Shown: positions 39,633 to 49,420, numbered from the stretch's first letter. The stretch: 64,000 nucleotides of DNA from Spirochaetia bacterium UBA5763 (GCA_002418835.1 DIEX01000027.1:1-64000), one strand, 5' to 3'. Made by a program: numbers and translations. Notes: generated from the sequence alone by a model not told the origin.

Positions 39633-40613
39633 ATGGATTCTGGACTTACCCAGCAGGCTAGCGAAAATATACTCATAGTAAAAGGGAGATTCAAGTCGAC
39701 CTCCATGAATCTCTACGGCCTTTTCCTATTAATCTTCAGCACAATCAAAAAGCTTGATATCTATCATGTAATTGTTTCATCCTATTCTGACATGTATGAC
39801 TTTGAACCCCACACTTCGTGGGAAAGATATGAAGAGATTATTGTAGACAGAAAATGGAAAGGGAACTTCAACAACAGTATGACCGCTTCAATTATGGATG
39901 CCTTTACCAAGCTTTCAGAGGATTCCAGATCAACCAAGATACTTTATGATCATGTATACAATTATGATTACGATCAGATGGATCTTATAATATTTGACCT
40001 GATAAACAGAATCATTCACGATAAAAATCTTACAATGGAGACTATTATCCAGGAGGTTTCATCCCAGGAATTCCGTAAAATAAAAGAGGACAGGTCTAAA
40101 CCGGCTGAAGAGGAGAAAGAAAAGGAACACCCTGACGACGGCAAGCAATCTACTATTTTACAGGTTAAACCTATTGTTGCACCCATAAACGGCAAGCCTA
40201 TCTACAGCCTGCGAATCGGAGACAGGATTTTAATAAAGATCATTCCTGCTTCCAGCAGGGAGAATTATTATATAGATCTGTATAATCTTAAAGAGGAAAA
40301 AACAATAAGGTCGGTTCCCGCCACAGTTGTAGATATTAAAGCGGGATTAGGTAAAAACAATCCGGTTGAAATTCTGACCGAGATAATGCCCGGAGTTTAC
40401 GGGCAGTTCAGCGAAGAGGAAAAACAGGTTAAACTTAAGTTATTTGACCCCATGGTTGACGATACAATAAACGGTAAAAGAAAAGGTTCCGGCGGTCCAT
40501 ACGCATCGAATGAAGAGGAGTCTGCCGCATCAATGAAGAGTATAATGATCATGGCTGTTCTCTTTGTGGTAATCCTTACACTTTTTATTCTTCTAATATT
40601 GCTCAGCTGGTAA
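39633..40613 (+). CDS. Tail-anchored protein of unknown function
   Basis: A 326-residue protein with no signal peptide, a mixed alpha/beta N-terminal part, an acidic linker (about 150-172, EEEKEKEHPDDG), a beta-rich domain (about 175-270), and one hydrophobic segment at the extreme C terminus (about 303-323), as in tail-anchored proteins. I recognise no family. It is followed after 27 bases by glnA on the same strand and may be co-transcribed. Confidence 0.6.
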   Translation: MDSGLTQQASENILIVKGRFKSTSMNLYGLFLLIFSTIKKLDIYHVIVSSYSDMYDFEPHTSWERYEEIIVDRKWKGNFNNSMTASIMDAFTKLSEDSRSTKILYDHVYNYDYDQMDLIIFDLINRIIHDKNLTMETIIQEVSSQEFRKIKEDRSKPAEEEKEKEHPDDGKQSTILQVKPIVAPINGKPIYSLRIGDRILIKIIPASSRENYYIDLYNLKEEKTIRSVPATVVDIKAGLGKNNPVEILTEIMPGVYGQFSEEEKQVKLKLFDPMVDDTINGKRKGSGGPYASNEEESAASMKSIMIMAVLFVVILTLFILLILLSW

Positions 40614-40640
40614 TCGAATAGATAAATTAGTCAGGTAAAA

Positions 40641-41951
40641 ATGGACACAGATAAAGAATATATTCTAAAATTCGCGCACGAAAATAAAATTAAATTTATA
40701 CGTCTCTGGTTTACAGATATCCTCGGTTTTTTAAAAAGTTTCGCCATTACTATTGATGAACTGGATGATGCAATCAACGAAGGTGTCCGTTTTGACGGTT
40801 CAACCCTGCTGGGATATATCAGATCTGACGAAGAGGAGATGATCGCAGTACCGGATGTCTCCACATTCCAGGTTCTCCCATGGCGGCCGAAAGAGGATTC
40901 CGTTGCAAGAATGTTCTGCGATATATACAGACGGGATATGAAGCCCTTTGAAGGGGATTCCCGATATATACTTAAAAAAAATCTCCAGAAAGCTTCAACC
41001 AGAGGGCTCACCTACTATACAGGCCCGGAAATTGAATTTTTCTTCTTCAGAAATTCAGCAAAACCGGAAATACTTGATCAAGGCGGCTACTTTGATCTTA
41101 CACCACTTGATACAGCATCTGATTACAGAAGACAGACAGTACTTACCCTTGAAAAAATGGGTATAGACGTTATATCATCTCACCATGAAGGTTCACACAG
41201 CCAGCACGAAATAGACCTGCGTCATGAGGATGCTCTCACAACTGCTGACAACATAATGACATTCAAGCTAATCGCCAAGGAGATCGGGCAGCTTAACAAC
41301 ATTTATGCCTCATTTATGCCGAAACCGCTTATGGGGCAGAATGGATCAGGGCTGCATATTCATCAATCTCTCTTCAGAGAGGATGAAAATATTTTCTTTG
41401 ACGCGGGGAGTGATTACTCTCTGTCATATGAGGGGAGATATTTCATAGCAGGACTTCTTAAGCATGCCAATGAATTTTCAATTATTACCAATCAGTGGAT
41501 TAATTCATATAAACGGCTAATTGCAGGATATGAGTCTCCAACGCATGCGACATGGAGCACAAAAAGCCAATCCGCATTTGTTCGAATCCCGCAAAGCAGA
41601 CTCGATAAACCTTCAGCAATGCGGGTTGAATTAAGGTCTCCTGACCCTGCATGCAATCCTTATCTTGCATTCTCTGTAATGCTGGCAGCCGGGCTCAAAG
41701 GTATTGAGGAGAAGTATGAACTTCCGGAACCTTATTTCTCTTCTAATAATCTTGATGATCTCAAAAAATACAGGCCCCTCCCCTCTCAGCTTCACGAGGC
41801 TTTAACCTGTTTTGCTGAAAGTGATCTGATGAAAGAAATTCTGGGTGAATTTATACATTCAAAAATTATTGAGAACAAGATGTATGAACAGGAACAATTC
41901 AACAGATACATCACAGACTACGAGATAAACGCATACTTCCCGAAACTCTAA
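40641..41951 (+). CDS. glnA: Glutamine synthetase family protein (type I, short form)
   Basis: A 436-residue GSI-type enzyme (glutamate, ammonia and ATP to glutamine). Visible motifs: RFDGSTLLGY (about residue 50), GPEIEFFFF (about 129), HEIDLRHEDALTTADN (about 192), MPKPLMGQNGSGLHIHQSLF (about 225-245), NSYKRLIAGYESP (about 289-301) and RVELRSPDPACNPYLAF (about 331). In the segment that normally reads N-R-S-x-x-x-R-I-P, this protein has S-Q-S-A-F-V-R-I-P, so the ATP-contacting Arg (Arg339 of Salmonella GS) is Gln. There is no adenylylation tyrosine loop, as expected for the short alpha form. It may be a true GS or a gamma-glutamyl ligase relative. ATG after AGGT. Confidence 0.82.
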   Translation: MDTDKEYILKFAHENKIKFIRLWFTDILGFLKSFAITIDELDDAINEGVRFDGSTLLGYIRSDEEEMIAVPDVSTFQVLPWRPKEDSVARMFCDIYRRDMKPFEGDSRYILKKNLQKASTRGLTYYTGPEIEFFFFRNSAKPEILDQGGYFDLTPLDTASDYRRQTVLTLEKMGIDVISSHHEGSHSQHEIDLRHEDALTTADNIMTFKLIAKEIGQLNNIYASFMPKPLMGQNGSGLHIHQSLFREDENIFFDAGSDYSLSYEGRYFIAGLLKHANEFSIITNQWINSYKRLIAGYESPTHATWSTKSQSAFVRIPQSRLDKPSAMRVELRSPDPACNPYLAFSVMLAAGLKGIEEKYELPEPYFSSNNLDDLKKYRPLPSQLHEALTCFAESDLMKEILGEFIHSKIIENKMYEQEQFNRYITDYEINAYFPKL

Positions 41952-41952
41952 G

Positions 41953-43044
41953 ATGAAAAAAATTTCATCAGCATTAATAGGATGCGGGCGTATTGGCTTT
42001 ATCCTTGAAGAGGATAGACTGAGAAAAAAACCCTGCACGCATTTCGGAGGGGCTTCTGCTGCCGGAATAAAAATAACATCCGCCTGCGATATAAACCCTG
42101 AAAGACTTGCACGGTTCAGAGATAAAACCGGTATCCCCGATACCTCGTGCTACACCGATTATAATGAACTTCTGCAAAAAGAACAACCCCGTCTGGTTAT
42201 AATAACAACATGGACTGAAAGCCACGCGCCCATTGCAATTGCTTCAATTAAATCCGGTGCAAAAGTAGTAGTGCTGGAAAAACCTGTTTCAGGCTCTTTA
42301 AAGCTTGCCAGGCAGATAGCTGATACTGCTGCCGAATACGGATGCACGGTTATCGTTAATCATGAAAGGCGTTTTGACAGCAGATATATCAAAGTCCGAG
42401 ACATGCTTCAGAAAGGTGAGATAGGGCGCGTCCTTACAGTGAACGCGCGGATACTGACCGGGGGATACAGGGGGCAGTCTCTCCCGGGCGAAGGGGGAGG
42501 TCCGCTGCTTCATGACGGCACACACCTGGCTGATATACTGAGATTTTTTTTCGGTGATTTTAAATCTCTGCGTGGTGAATTTTCGAGATTCACAAGAGAT
42601 TCCGGATACGAGGATTATGCTTCCGCATGGCTAAAAACTGATTCCGGTATTAATGTTTTCCTGGAGGCCGGCGGAGGGAGAAAATATTTCCTTTTTGAAG
42701 TGGAGATATGGGGCACAGAGGGGAAGATTATTATAGGGAACGGATACAACAGGCTTTATAAAAATGTCTCATCACAGTATTATTCAGGGTTCCGGGATCT
42801 TCATGAAGCTGAATTTCCTGGATTCAGGGAAAACAACTGCTTCACCGAGCTTTACAAAAACGCAAAACGCCAGTTATACGGAAAAGATTTCAGCAACAGC
42901 TCAACCATAAACGACGGATACCGTGCGCTTGAGATTATCCACGCGGTCTATCTATCGGCATATAAATCCGGCAAAGAACTGAACCTTCCGCTTGGTGAAA
43001 ATTCCGTCAATCTTCATAAAATATTCAGTCTTAATCACAAATAA
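41953..43044 (+). CDS. Gfo/Idh/MocA-family oxidoreductase
   Basis: A 363-residue NAD(P)-dependent dehydrogenase. N-terminal Rossmann motif ALIGCGRIGFILEEDRL, then VVLEKPVS (about residue 97, with the family's catalytic Lys) and INHERRFDSRYIKVRDMLQKGEIG-type C-terminal domain starting near 135, with GPLLHDGTHLADILRFFFGD (about 182; His in the active site). Substrate probably a sugar or cyclitol derivative but not determinable. It starts one base after the glnA stop, so the two are co-translated. Its end overlaps the convergent ribE gene by 10 bases. Confidence 0.85.
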   Translation: MKKISSALIGCGRIGFILEEDRLRKKPCTHFGGASAAGIKITSACDINPERLARFRDKTGIPDTSCYTDYNELLQKEQPRLVIITTWTESHAPIAIASIKSGAKVVVLEKPVSGSLKLARQIADTAAEYGCTVIVNHERRFDSRYIKVRDMLQKGEIGRVLTVNARILTGGYRGQSLPGEGGGPLLHDGTHLADILRFFFGDFKSLRGEFSRFTRDSGYEDYASAWLKTDSGINVFLEAGGGRKYFLFEVEIWGTEGKIIIGNGYNRLYKNVSSQYYSGFRDLHEAEFPGFRENNCFTELYKNAKRQLYGKDFSNSSTINDGYRALEIIHAVYLSAYKSGKELNLPLGENSVNLHKIFSLNHK

Positions 43045-43700
43045 CCATTTTCAGCAAGTTTTTTCAGAAGAGATTCATCATTTGCGGCATTATCAGTCTC
43101 CTGTTCAATCCGACCGAATCGAATTATTCTTTCGATATATCTTGCAAGTATATCAGTCTCAAGATTTACCCTGTCGCCGGTCTTCCATGACCCGATATTT
43201 GTGTTTGCAAGAGTTTCGGGTATCAGGTAGAGCCTGAATCCATCCTTATCAGCAGAGACAACTGTGAGAGAAATACCGTCAACAGCAATTGAACCTTTTT
43301 CAACGATAAACTTCATATCTTTCTCAGGAACAGATATATCAAGCTCAACGCCCTGGGAATCTTTACTTATCTTTTTAACATTACCTGTAAAATCAACATG
43401 CCCCTGAACTATATGGCCGCCGAGTCTGGAACTCAAAGTGAGAGCTCTTTCCAGGTTAACGACCCTCCCCGGCTTAAATTCGCCAAGTGTAGTTATTGAA
43501 AGAGTTACCCTTGAAACAAAAACAGAAAAGGAATCTGCTGTCATATCAATCACTGTCTGGCATGCGCCATTTATTGAAATGGAATCGCCCTTTTTTGTAC
43601 CCTTAAGAACTTCAGAAGCCCGGACTTCGAGGATTTTCCCGTCACCTGCCTCTTTTAAACCTGCAACAATCCCTGTCTCTTCTATTAAACCTGTAAACAC
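43035..43700 (-). CDS. ribE: Riboflavin synthase, alpha subunit
   Basis: A 221-residue protein with the two lumazine-binding repeats of riboflavin synthase: MFTGLIEETGIV with SINGACQTV and GGHIVQGHVD in the first half, VDGISLTVV and LETDILARYIERI in the second. It converts two 6,7-dimethyl-8-ribityllumazine into riboflavin. Seven bases after ribD; ribA/B and ribH are not in the window. Confidence 0.95.
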   Translation of the reverse strand: MFTGLIEETGIVAGLKEAGDGKILEVRASEVLKGTKKGDSISINGACQTVIDMTADSFSVFVSRVTLSITTLGEFKPGRVVNLERALTLSSRLGGHIVQGHVDFTGNVKKISKDSQGVELDISVPEKDMKFIVEKGSIAVDGISLTVVSADKDGFRLYLIPETLANTNIGSWKTGDRVNLETDILARYIERIIRFGRIEQETDNAANDESLLKKLAENGYL

Positions 43701-43707
43701 AACATCC

Positions 43708-44934
43708 TCACATCATCTCAAAATTATACTGTTCTCTGTATCCGCAATACAGCAGGTCAGTTCCAATCATAGCTGTTGTTACATCATGGAGAAAAAGTGA
43801 ATCTGACATTTTATCAAGAGCAGCACCCCTGATTGGCGGTATGCCGTCACCGGCAACTTTGGGAGCAATGATATACATAAACTGATCAATTGACCCGGAA
43901 TTAAAAAAAGCCCCGTTAACTCCACCGCCCCCCTCAAGCATTGCATGCATTACACCCTTTTCCTTCAGTACCCTGAAAATAAAATCGGCCTCCTCATCTG
44001 AATCACTGTCAGGCCCGACAAAAAGATTCAGTTTGTCAGCCATGTCTTTCATTGCCGGATTTAAGGCAATTGCCTTGCTATATGATCGCTCCCCTGCAAT
44101 AATAACATAATTATCATTACGGAAAAAATTACAATTTGCGGCAATCGAATCAGGCATACCTATAAGGACTCTCAGAGGTTCAACAGAAGGATCAGGTTCA
44201 GCTTTCAGCAATTGTTCAATCAAAAAATTCTCTCTTCCGCTTAATCTGATATTTCCATCTGAAAAAACACTTCTTGCGTCATCATCAAAATCTTCAGGAC
44301 GGATGTTCAGAGACGGGTTATCATTAATAAAAGTATTTTTACCAACAATCACGGCATCAACCTTTGAGCGGAGCTTATGCACCAGCAGTCTGGATGGTTC
44401 AGAGGATATCCATTTTGAATCACCTGATGATGTCGCAATTTTGCCATCGAGGGTTACGGCACATTTATTGATAATAAAGCTCCTACCCCTGAGAATATAT
44501 TTCTTAAAACCGCGCAGAAGATCAGAAGCAGCCGGTGAAAACCTGTGCATCATCTCAACCTCAACTCCCCCATCCGTAAGCATACGGATCCCTTTCCCCG
44601 CCACAAGAGGATTAGGGTCAAGAATAGGCACATAAACTTTTTTTATCCCGCTTTTTATTATTGCTTCAGCGCATGGGGGAGTTTTCCCGTAATGGCTGCA
44701 TGGTTCAAGGGATACAAATATTTCTGCACCGTTGAGATCAGCACCGGAATTCTTTGCATCCTTGAGTGCAGCCACTTCGGCATGGTCGGAGCCATAAACA
44801 CCTGTCCCCCCTTTGCCGACGACACTGCCGTTTTTCACAATGACCGCGCCAACAGATGGATTGGGTGAAGTTTTTCCCATCTTCGAAAATGCAATTTCAC
44901 AGGCCATCTGCATAAATTTTTCTTTATCTGACAT
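43708..44934 (-). CDS. ribD: Riboflavin biosynthesis deaminase/reductase
   Basis: A 408-residue bifunctional protein. N-terminal deaminase: SPNPSVGAVIV, HAEVAAL (Zn His and catalytic Glu) and PCSHYGKTPPCAEAI (Zn cysteines). C-terminal pyrimidine reductase from about residue 148 (KCAVTLDGKIATSSGDSKWISS, LRSKVDAVIVGKNTFINDNPSLNIR). It is some 40 residues longer than usual because of an insert around residues 210-255 in the reductase half. The ATG at 44934 is used; a TTG nine bases upstream is possible. Overlaps the end of the upstream gene by 11 bases. No FMN riboswitch seen upstream. Confidence 0.93.
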   Translation of the reverse strand: MSDKEKFMQMACEIAFSKMGKTSPNPSVGAVIVKNGSVVGKGGTGVYGSDHAEVAALKDAKNSGADLNGAEIFVSLEPCSHYGKTPPCAEAIIKSGIKKVYVPILDPNPLVAGKGIRMLTDGGVEVEMMHRFSPAASDLLRGFKKYILRGRSFIINKCAVTLDGKIATSSGDSKWISSEPSRLLVHKLRSKVDAVIVGKNTFINDNPSLNIRPEDFDDDARSVFSDGNIRLSGRENFLIEQLLKAEPDPSVEPLRVLIGMPDSIAANCNFFRNDNYVIIAGERSYSKAIALNPAMKDMADKLNLFVGPDSDSDEEADFIFRVLKEKGVMHAMLEGGGGVNGAFFNSGSIDQFMYIIAPKVAGDGIPPIRGAALDKMSDSLFLHDVTTAMIGTDLLYCGYREQYNFEMM

Positions 44935-45826
44935 TTGATTCAATTCCGAATTTTATATAAAGATCATCTCTATCTTTGTCCAGCATGAAATCCCTGTCAA
45001 GCCGTACAACAAGTTTCTCTGATAGTCCGTTATTAAACTTAACTGTCTGCATATAACCGCCGGCAATACTCCCCCCATACATAAAAAAAGTTGCCGCGCC
45101 TGAAACAGCTGCAAGAGGCTCAACATTATTCACATGAGCTCCCCATGTAATGGCTGACCCCGCTGTTATGGCAATCAAGGCGACTATCCCTGTACCGGGT
45201 TCTCCCGCGTATACATAACCCATACCGGGGATAATACCGTAAACCGCTCCCAAAAAAGGTGACTTTTTTTCTTCTGAAAGATTCATGGCATATTCATAAG
45301 AATCACGGTATTTCATTGCTGCCGGCTGACTGAGAGAGGAACAATTGCTGAAGCCGCTCAATATTGAATAATAGTACTTCCTTTTTTCGTAATACTCCGC
45401 ATAAACAGATTCACTGCATTTATTATTGAATAAAAATTCAGTTAACAGGATATTATTAAAAACTCCGGATTTCATTAAACTGTCTATTTTGAAAATATTT
45501 ACAGCACACAAAGAGTTTATATCCGCAGATATAGTGTCTTTATTCAGAATATCATGATACCGGCCGCTTTTAAAAAGTATATATGAATCCGTTACATTAT
45601 AAGAAGACGGAGAGATATATCCCGGGTAATAACCGGCAAGACGGCCAAGCTCAACATGAGCCCGATAGTATTCTCCATTATTTATCAGATGTTTAATAAA
45701 GGACGATATATTTTCAGAAGAGAATTCTTCAGAGGTTGCGTTTATATTTTTTGCAGAAGAATAGACGGGGGTACTGAGTATCTGAACTGATAGTAAAAAA
45801 AGTATAAAAAAAAATATCTTTTTCAA
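44924..45826 (-). CDS. Exported protein with C-terminal membrane segments, unknown function
   Basis: A 300-residue protein with a signal peptide (LKKIFFFILFLLSVQILSTP) and, near the C terminus, SPFLGAVYGIIPGMGYVYAG followed by two hydrophobic stretches (about residues 195-260), a glycine-rich arrangement like DUF5683-type membrane proteins. The start is placed at TTG 45826, 10 bases after GGGG, because the signal peptide begins there; an ATG 42 bases upstream would add 14 residues of atypical leader. It lies between secF and ribD and overlaps ribD. Confidence 0.62.
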   Translation of the reverse strand: MKKIFFFILFLLSVQILSTPVYSSAKNINATSEEFSSENISSFIKHLINNGEYYRAHVELGRLAGYYPGYISPSSYNVTDSYILFKSGRYHDILNKDTISADINSLCAVNIFKIDSLMKSGVFNNILLTEFLFNNKCSESVYAEYYEKRKYYYSILSGFSNCSSLSQPAAMKYRDSYEYAMNLSEEKKSPFLGAVYGIIPGMGYVYAGEPGTGIVALIAITAGSAITWGAHVNNVEPLAAVSGAATFFMYGGSIAGGYMQTVKFNNGLSEKLVVRLDRDFMLDKDRDDLYIKFGIESNVR

Positions 45827-45886
45827 TGCTGCGGTTCCCCATAAATCCGGGTTATGCATAAAATACAAAACCCGGCATGCAGGATA

Positions 45887-46783
45887 TTATTTTGTTCTCC
45901 ACTTCTCCCACCACATTACAACAGGTGATGCTATGAATATAGAAGAATATGTTCCGATGACAAGCCCGAAAAGGAGCACAGAGGCAAAATTGTGAAGAAC
46001 CTCTCCTCCGAGAAAAAAAAGAGAAAGTACAGAAAACATCGTGGTAAATGCTGTAATCATTGTCCTTGTAAGAGTTTGTGTAACCGCCTTATTAATGACC
46101 TCACTGAATAGCTGTTTTCCTCTGACCTCATTGGTCTCCCGGATCCTGTCGAATACAACGATTGTATCATTAACCGAATAACCGTAAAGTGTTAGGAGAG
46201 CCGCAATTACAGGTATGTCAATTTCAATCCCCACAGCCCCGCAGAAAGCTACTGAGAGGATTATATCATGTAAAAGAGCAGCCATTGCTCCTACGGAGTA
46301 TTTAAACTCAAAGCGGAAAGCGAGATAAAGCGTCATCATTACAACAGCCATAATGGCAAGTTTAAATGCGGACTTTCTCAGATAATCACCTATCGCAGGC
46401 CCGACGCTCTCTTCACTTTCAAAAGAGATATTACTGAATTTCTCAGTAATCTTTAACTTCATCATATCAAATTTGGCTGAAGTTGTACTCCCCGCCACTG
46501 ACTCAGCTGAGCTGAGAAGTTTCGTGGAGATCATATACTCATTCTTGTCATTTTCACCGATCTGCTGTACTACCGGGTTAAATTCTGCAAGGGCCTGGCG
46601 GATTGTGCCTTCATTAACAGATTTGTCCTCAAATTTGACAATTACCTTGTATCCGCCGACAAAATCTATACCGTAGTTCAGCCCGCCTTGAAAAACAGAT
46701 ATGACAACGAAACTAACCATCAGAGCGAATGACAGACCAAGTGCTATAAATCTATATTTAAGAAAATCAATAGTCTTTTCCAA
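45887..46783 (-). CDS. secF: Protein translocase subunit SecF
   Basis: A 298-residue RND-like protein with six membrane segments, the first periplasmic motif GGLNYGIDFVGGYKVIV (about residue 30) and YGYSVNDTIVVFDRIRE (about 200), diagnostic for SecF. It works with SecD to drive late steps of protein export using the proton or sodium gradient. The start is TTG 46783, six bases after AAGGAG (46790-46795); the upstream open frame overlaps secD and reads as non-family sequence. Confidence 0.95.
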   Translation of the reverse strand: MEKTIDFLKYRFIALGLSFALMVSFVVISVFQGGLNYGIDFVGGYKVIVKFEDKSVNEGTIRQALAEFNPVVQQIGENDKNEYMISTKLLSSAESVAGSTTSAKFDMMKLKITEKFSNISFESEESVGPAIGDYLRKSAFKLAIMAVVMMTLYLAFRFEFKYSVGAMAALLHDIILSVAFCGAVGIEIDIPVIAALLTLYGYSVNDTIVVFDRIRETNEVRGKQLFSEVINKAVTQTLTRTMITAFTTMFSVLSLFFLGGEVLHNFASVLLFGLVIGTYSSIFIASPVVMWWEKWRTK

Positions 46784-46793
46784 AATCAACTCC

Positions 46794-48449
46794 TTATATG
46801 TGCAGTTTTTTAATCTTTTTATTAAGGGATATAATTTCATAAGTAAATCTGGTTACGTAGAGTGCAACAAACATACTTGCCAGTATACCTATAAACAATG
46901 TAACTGCGAAACCCTTAATCGGTCCTGTACCGAACTGAAACAGGATAAATGCTGCAAGAAGCGTTGTAAGGTTTGAATCAAAAATGGTCCAGAAAGCGCG
47001 ATCAAAACCGGCGACTATTGCCATCCTTACAGACTTCCCTTTTTTGATCTCTTCTTTAATCCTTTCGTAAATAATAACATTGGCGTCAACCGCCATACCC
47101 ATTGTAAGGAGGAAACCCGCAATACCGGGGAGAGTCAGTGTAAACCCGAGAAGGGATAGTATAGCGAGCATAAAGATCATATTAAGCATAAGCCCTATGT
47201 CAGCTATAACTCCTGCGACTTTATAGTATAAAATCATAAAAATCATAATCACGACAATACCTACTGCAAAAGCCTTTATACCTGCTTCAATAGAATCCTG
47301 TCCCAGAGTGGGGCCCACTGTTCTCTCTTCAATAATCTTAAGATCAACAGGGAGCGCACCCTCTTTAATAATCCTTGCAAGAGTCATGGCTTCCTCATAA
47401 GCAAAACCGCCGCTTATATTTCCGCTCCCTGAACCTATAGTTTCTTTAATGTTCGGAGCATTTCTTACTTTGTTATCAAGTATTATAGCCAGCTTCCTGC
47501 CATGGTTCTTTTCGGATGTAGCCTCTGCAAATTTCACAGCTCCATCGGCGGTCGTTTTAAAAACAACAACAACCTGGCCATATTCATCTCTGTCAACAGT
47601 GGCTTCCTGAATATCTGTCCCCATAAGTGAAACCTGTTTTTCGAGAACTATAGGGTAATCGGGAAGGATAGCCCCTGTATCCTTATCGCGTTTATAGAAA
47701 AAGAGAGTTTCAAGGTTAGCCGGAAGAGCAATGGACTTCGATATTTCATCAATTATCAGTTTTAAATCATCATAATTTTCCGGGAGCTGCTTATCTTTAT
47801 AATTCTGTACAATCCAGGATGCTGCCATCGCACTGTATTTATCATCCACAAGCCTGTACTCAAGGCTTCCTGTGGTACCAATAGCTTTTTTTACACCGGA
47901 AGGGTCTTTAACTCCCGGGAGCTGTATCTCTATCGCTTCATTGCCTCTCGGCCTGATAGATGGTTCAGAAACACCGAATTTATCTATTCTGTTTCTCAGC
48001 AGTTCAAGAGCCTGCAGCGAGATTTCATTCTTGTCTTTTTCGGTGAGTTCCCGCCCGATTTTATTCTGTATACCTTCAAAGTTTGCCTGAAGTACAAGGT
48101 GCATACCCCCCTGAAGGTCAAGGCCGAGATTTATTTTCTTGGCAAGAAATGTAGTTTCCACCCAGTGTTTCAGAAGTTTTGCATCAGAAACACCTTTGTA
48201 GATTCTCACTTCATTCATAATTGCATCAGTAATATTTCTTCCTGAAACAACCAGAGTCTGTTCACTCAGATTTAATTCATATCCGCCTGAAGAAAATCTC
48301 TTTTTTACAGCTTCAATCTCTTCCGCTGTAGAATTAGCGGAAAATTTAATCTCCATCTTCTTTGTTCCCACAGTAGGAAGAATAAGTAGAGATGAAAAAA
48401 CAATTAAAAATAAAATAAAGAAAAGCTTATATATCATTCCTCTGGACAT
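46794..48449 (-). CDS. secD: Protein translocase subunit SecD
   Basis: A 551-residue protein with one N-terminal membrane segment, the periplasmic domain containing NLGLDLQGGMHLVLQANF (about residue 112), and five C-terminal membrane segments with VDANVIIYERIKEEI (about 453). Forms SecDF with the gene 10 bases downstream and acts with YajC. Gene order yajC-unknown-secD-secF. Confidence 0.96.
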   Translation of the reverse strand: MSRGMIYKLFFILFLIVFSSLLILPTVGTKKMEIKFSANSTAEEIEAVKKRFSSGGYELNLSEQTLVVSGRNITDAIMNEVRIYKGVSDAKLLKHWVETTFLAKKINLGLDLQGGMHLVLQANFEGIQNKIGRELTEKDKNEISLQALELLRNRIDKFGVSEPSIRPRGNEAIEIQLPGVKDPSGVKKAIGTTGSLEYRLVDDKYSAMAASWIVQNYKDKQLPENYDDLKLIIDEISKSIALPANLETLFFYKRDKDTGAILPDYPIVLEKQVSLMGTDIQEATVDRDEYGQVVVVFKTTADGAVKFAEATSEKNHGRKLAIILDNKVRNAPNIKETIGSGSGNISGGFAYEEAMTLARIIKEGALPVDLKIIEERTVGPTLGQDSIEAGIKAFAVGIVVIMIFMILYYKVAGVIADIGLMLNMIFMLAILSLLGFTLTLPGIAGFLLTMGMAVDANVIIYERIKEEIKKGKSVRMAIVAGFDRAFWTIFDSNLTTLLAAFILFQFGTGPIKGFAVTLFIGILASMFVALYVTRFTYEIISLNKKIKKLHI

Positions 48450-48467
48450 TTAGATCCCCTGAATTTC

Positions 48468-49094
48468 TTATTTCCTGTAACTCTTCATCACACTGGTGCT
48501 TGAACCTCTTCTTCCGCCCCCCCTGGATCTGAGCCTGTAAAGGATAAAAATCCCGAATAAAAGAAGAAGAATCCCCCCTTTGGCAACTATATCAGCAGTG
48601 TTTTTGCTTAAACCAAAAAAACCATCCCCTGATGGATTATCCTGATTGTTTTCATCAGCAGATGCAACACTAATGTCCTGTGCGTTCTGCTCAGCCATGG
48701 ATGGTGTTCTGTCAGCCAGTTTGATGTCAGGAATCCGCTTATATTTAAAGTTCCCTTCATTTATAGAAAGCAGATAATCTTCTCCGGAAGTGTTCTCATC
48801 AACGGCTGGTACCACTTCATCCCGGATTACCGGTGATGACGTTTTCTTTTTAACAGTTTTGGCCGGAGTTCCGATCTTTGCAGCATCTTCTGATATCCGT
48901 TTAATGCCGGTATTAACTGCATCCGTGCCTGCACCGGTATCATTCCCTGAAGCAGGAGAATCCCCTGCCCCGGTTTTATTCTGATTTTCGGTTTCGACAG
49001 AGCTGACGCTATCCCCTGCTGCATCCTGAGGGAAAACAGGATATACAGCAAAAGATACGATAAAGACTATAGTCAGTATTTTAATAAACTTCAT
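48468..49094 (-). CDS. Exported Thr/Asp-rich protein with C-terminal membrane anchor
   Basis: A 208-residue protein with a signal peptide (about residues 1-22), a low-complexity stretch rich in Asp, Gly and Ser (about 25-70), and one membrane segment near the C terminus (GILLLLFGIFILYRLRS, about 178-194) followed by a basic tail (RGGGRRGSS). It sits between yajC and secD in the same operon and may be a lineage-specific accessory of the translocon. No family recognised. The ATG at 49094 is used; a GTG 12 bases upstream is possible. Confidence 0.6.
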   Translation of the reverse strand: MKFIKILTIVFIVSFAVYPVFPQDAAGDSVSSVETENQNKTGAGDSPASGNDTGAGTDAVNTGIKRISEDAAKIGTPAKTVKKKTSSPVIRDEVVPAVDENTSGEDYLLSINEGNFKYKRIPDIKLADRTPSMAEQNAQDISVASADENNQDNPSGDGFFGLSKNTADIVAKGGILLLLFGIFILYRLRSRGGGRRGSSTSVMKSYRK

Positions 49095-49120
49095 GGCAGT
49101 TTTCACCTGTATTGTGGTAA

Positions 49121-49420
49121 TCAGGAAACTTTTGCCTGAATGGAACTTCTGATAAAATCAATATTTGTATTTGATGCAACTTTCAGTGTTACCACATCAT
49201 CCTTAACAGCGACAATAACACCATGCATCCCTCCGGCAGTTAAGACTTTATCCCCTTTCTGGAGATTATTAATCATTGCCTGACGCTGTTTCTCCTTTTT
49301 CTGCTGAGGTCTGATCAGTAAAAAATAAAAAATCAGTATCATTAAAAGTATTGGTACAAGACTTAGCCACCCGCCTGAACCGGTAGCGCCCTGTCCCTGT
49401 GCATAAGCTGCTCCAAACAT
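49121..49420 (-). CDS. yajC: Preprotein translocase subunit YajC
   Basis: A 99-residue single-pass protein: short N terminus, membrane segment LSLVPILLMILIFYFLLIRP (about 19-38), then QQKKEKQRQAMINNLQKGDK and VLTAGGMHGVIVAVKDDVVTL, the classic YajC sequence. First gene of the secDF operon; start codon after AAGGAC. Confidence 0.95.
   Translation of the reverse strand: MFGAAYAQGQGATGSGGWLSLVPILLMILIFYFLLIRPQQKKEKQRQAMINNLQKGDKVLTAGGMHGVIVAVKDDVVTLKVASNTNIDFIRSSIQAKVS

Noticed and set aside
46784..46840. N-terminal extension of secF inside secD
   Set aside because: The extra residues do not resemble SecF, and AAGGAG correctly spaces TTG 46783.
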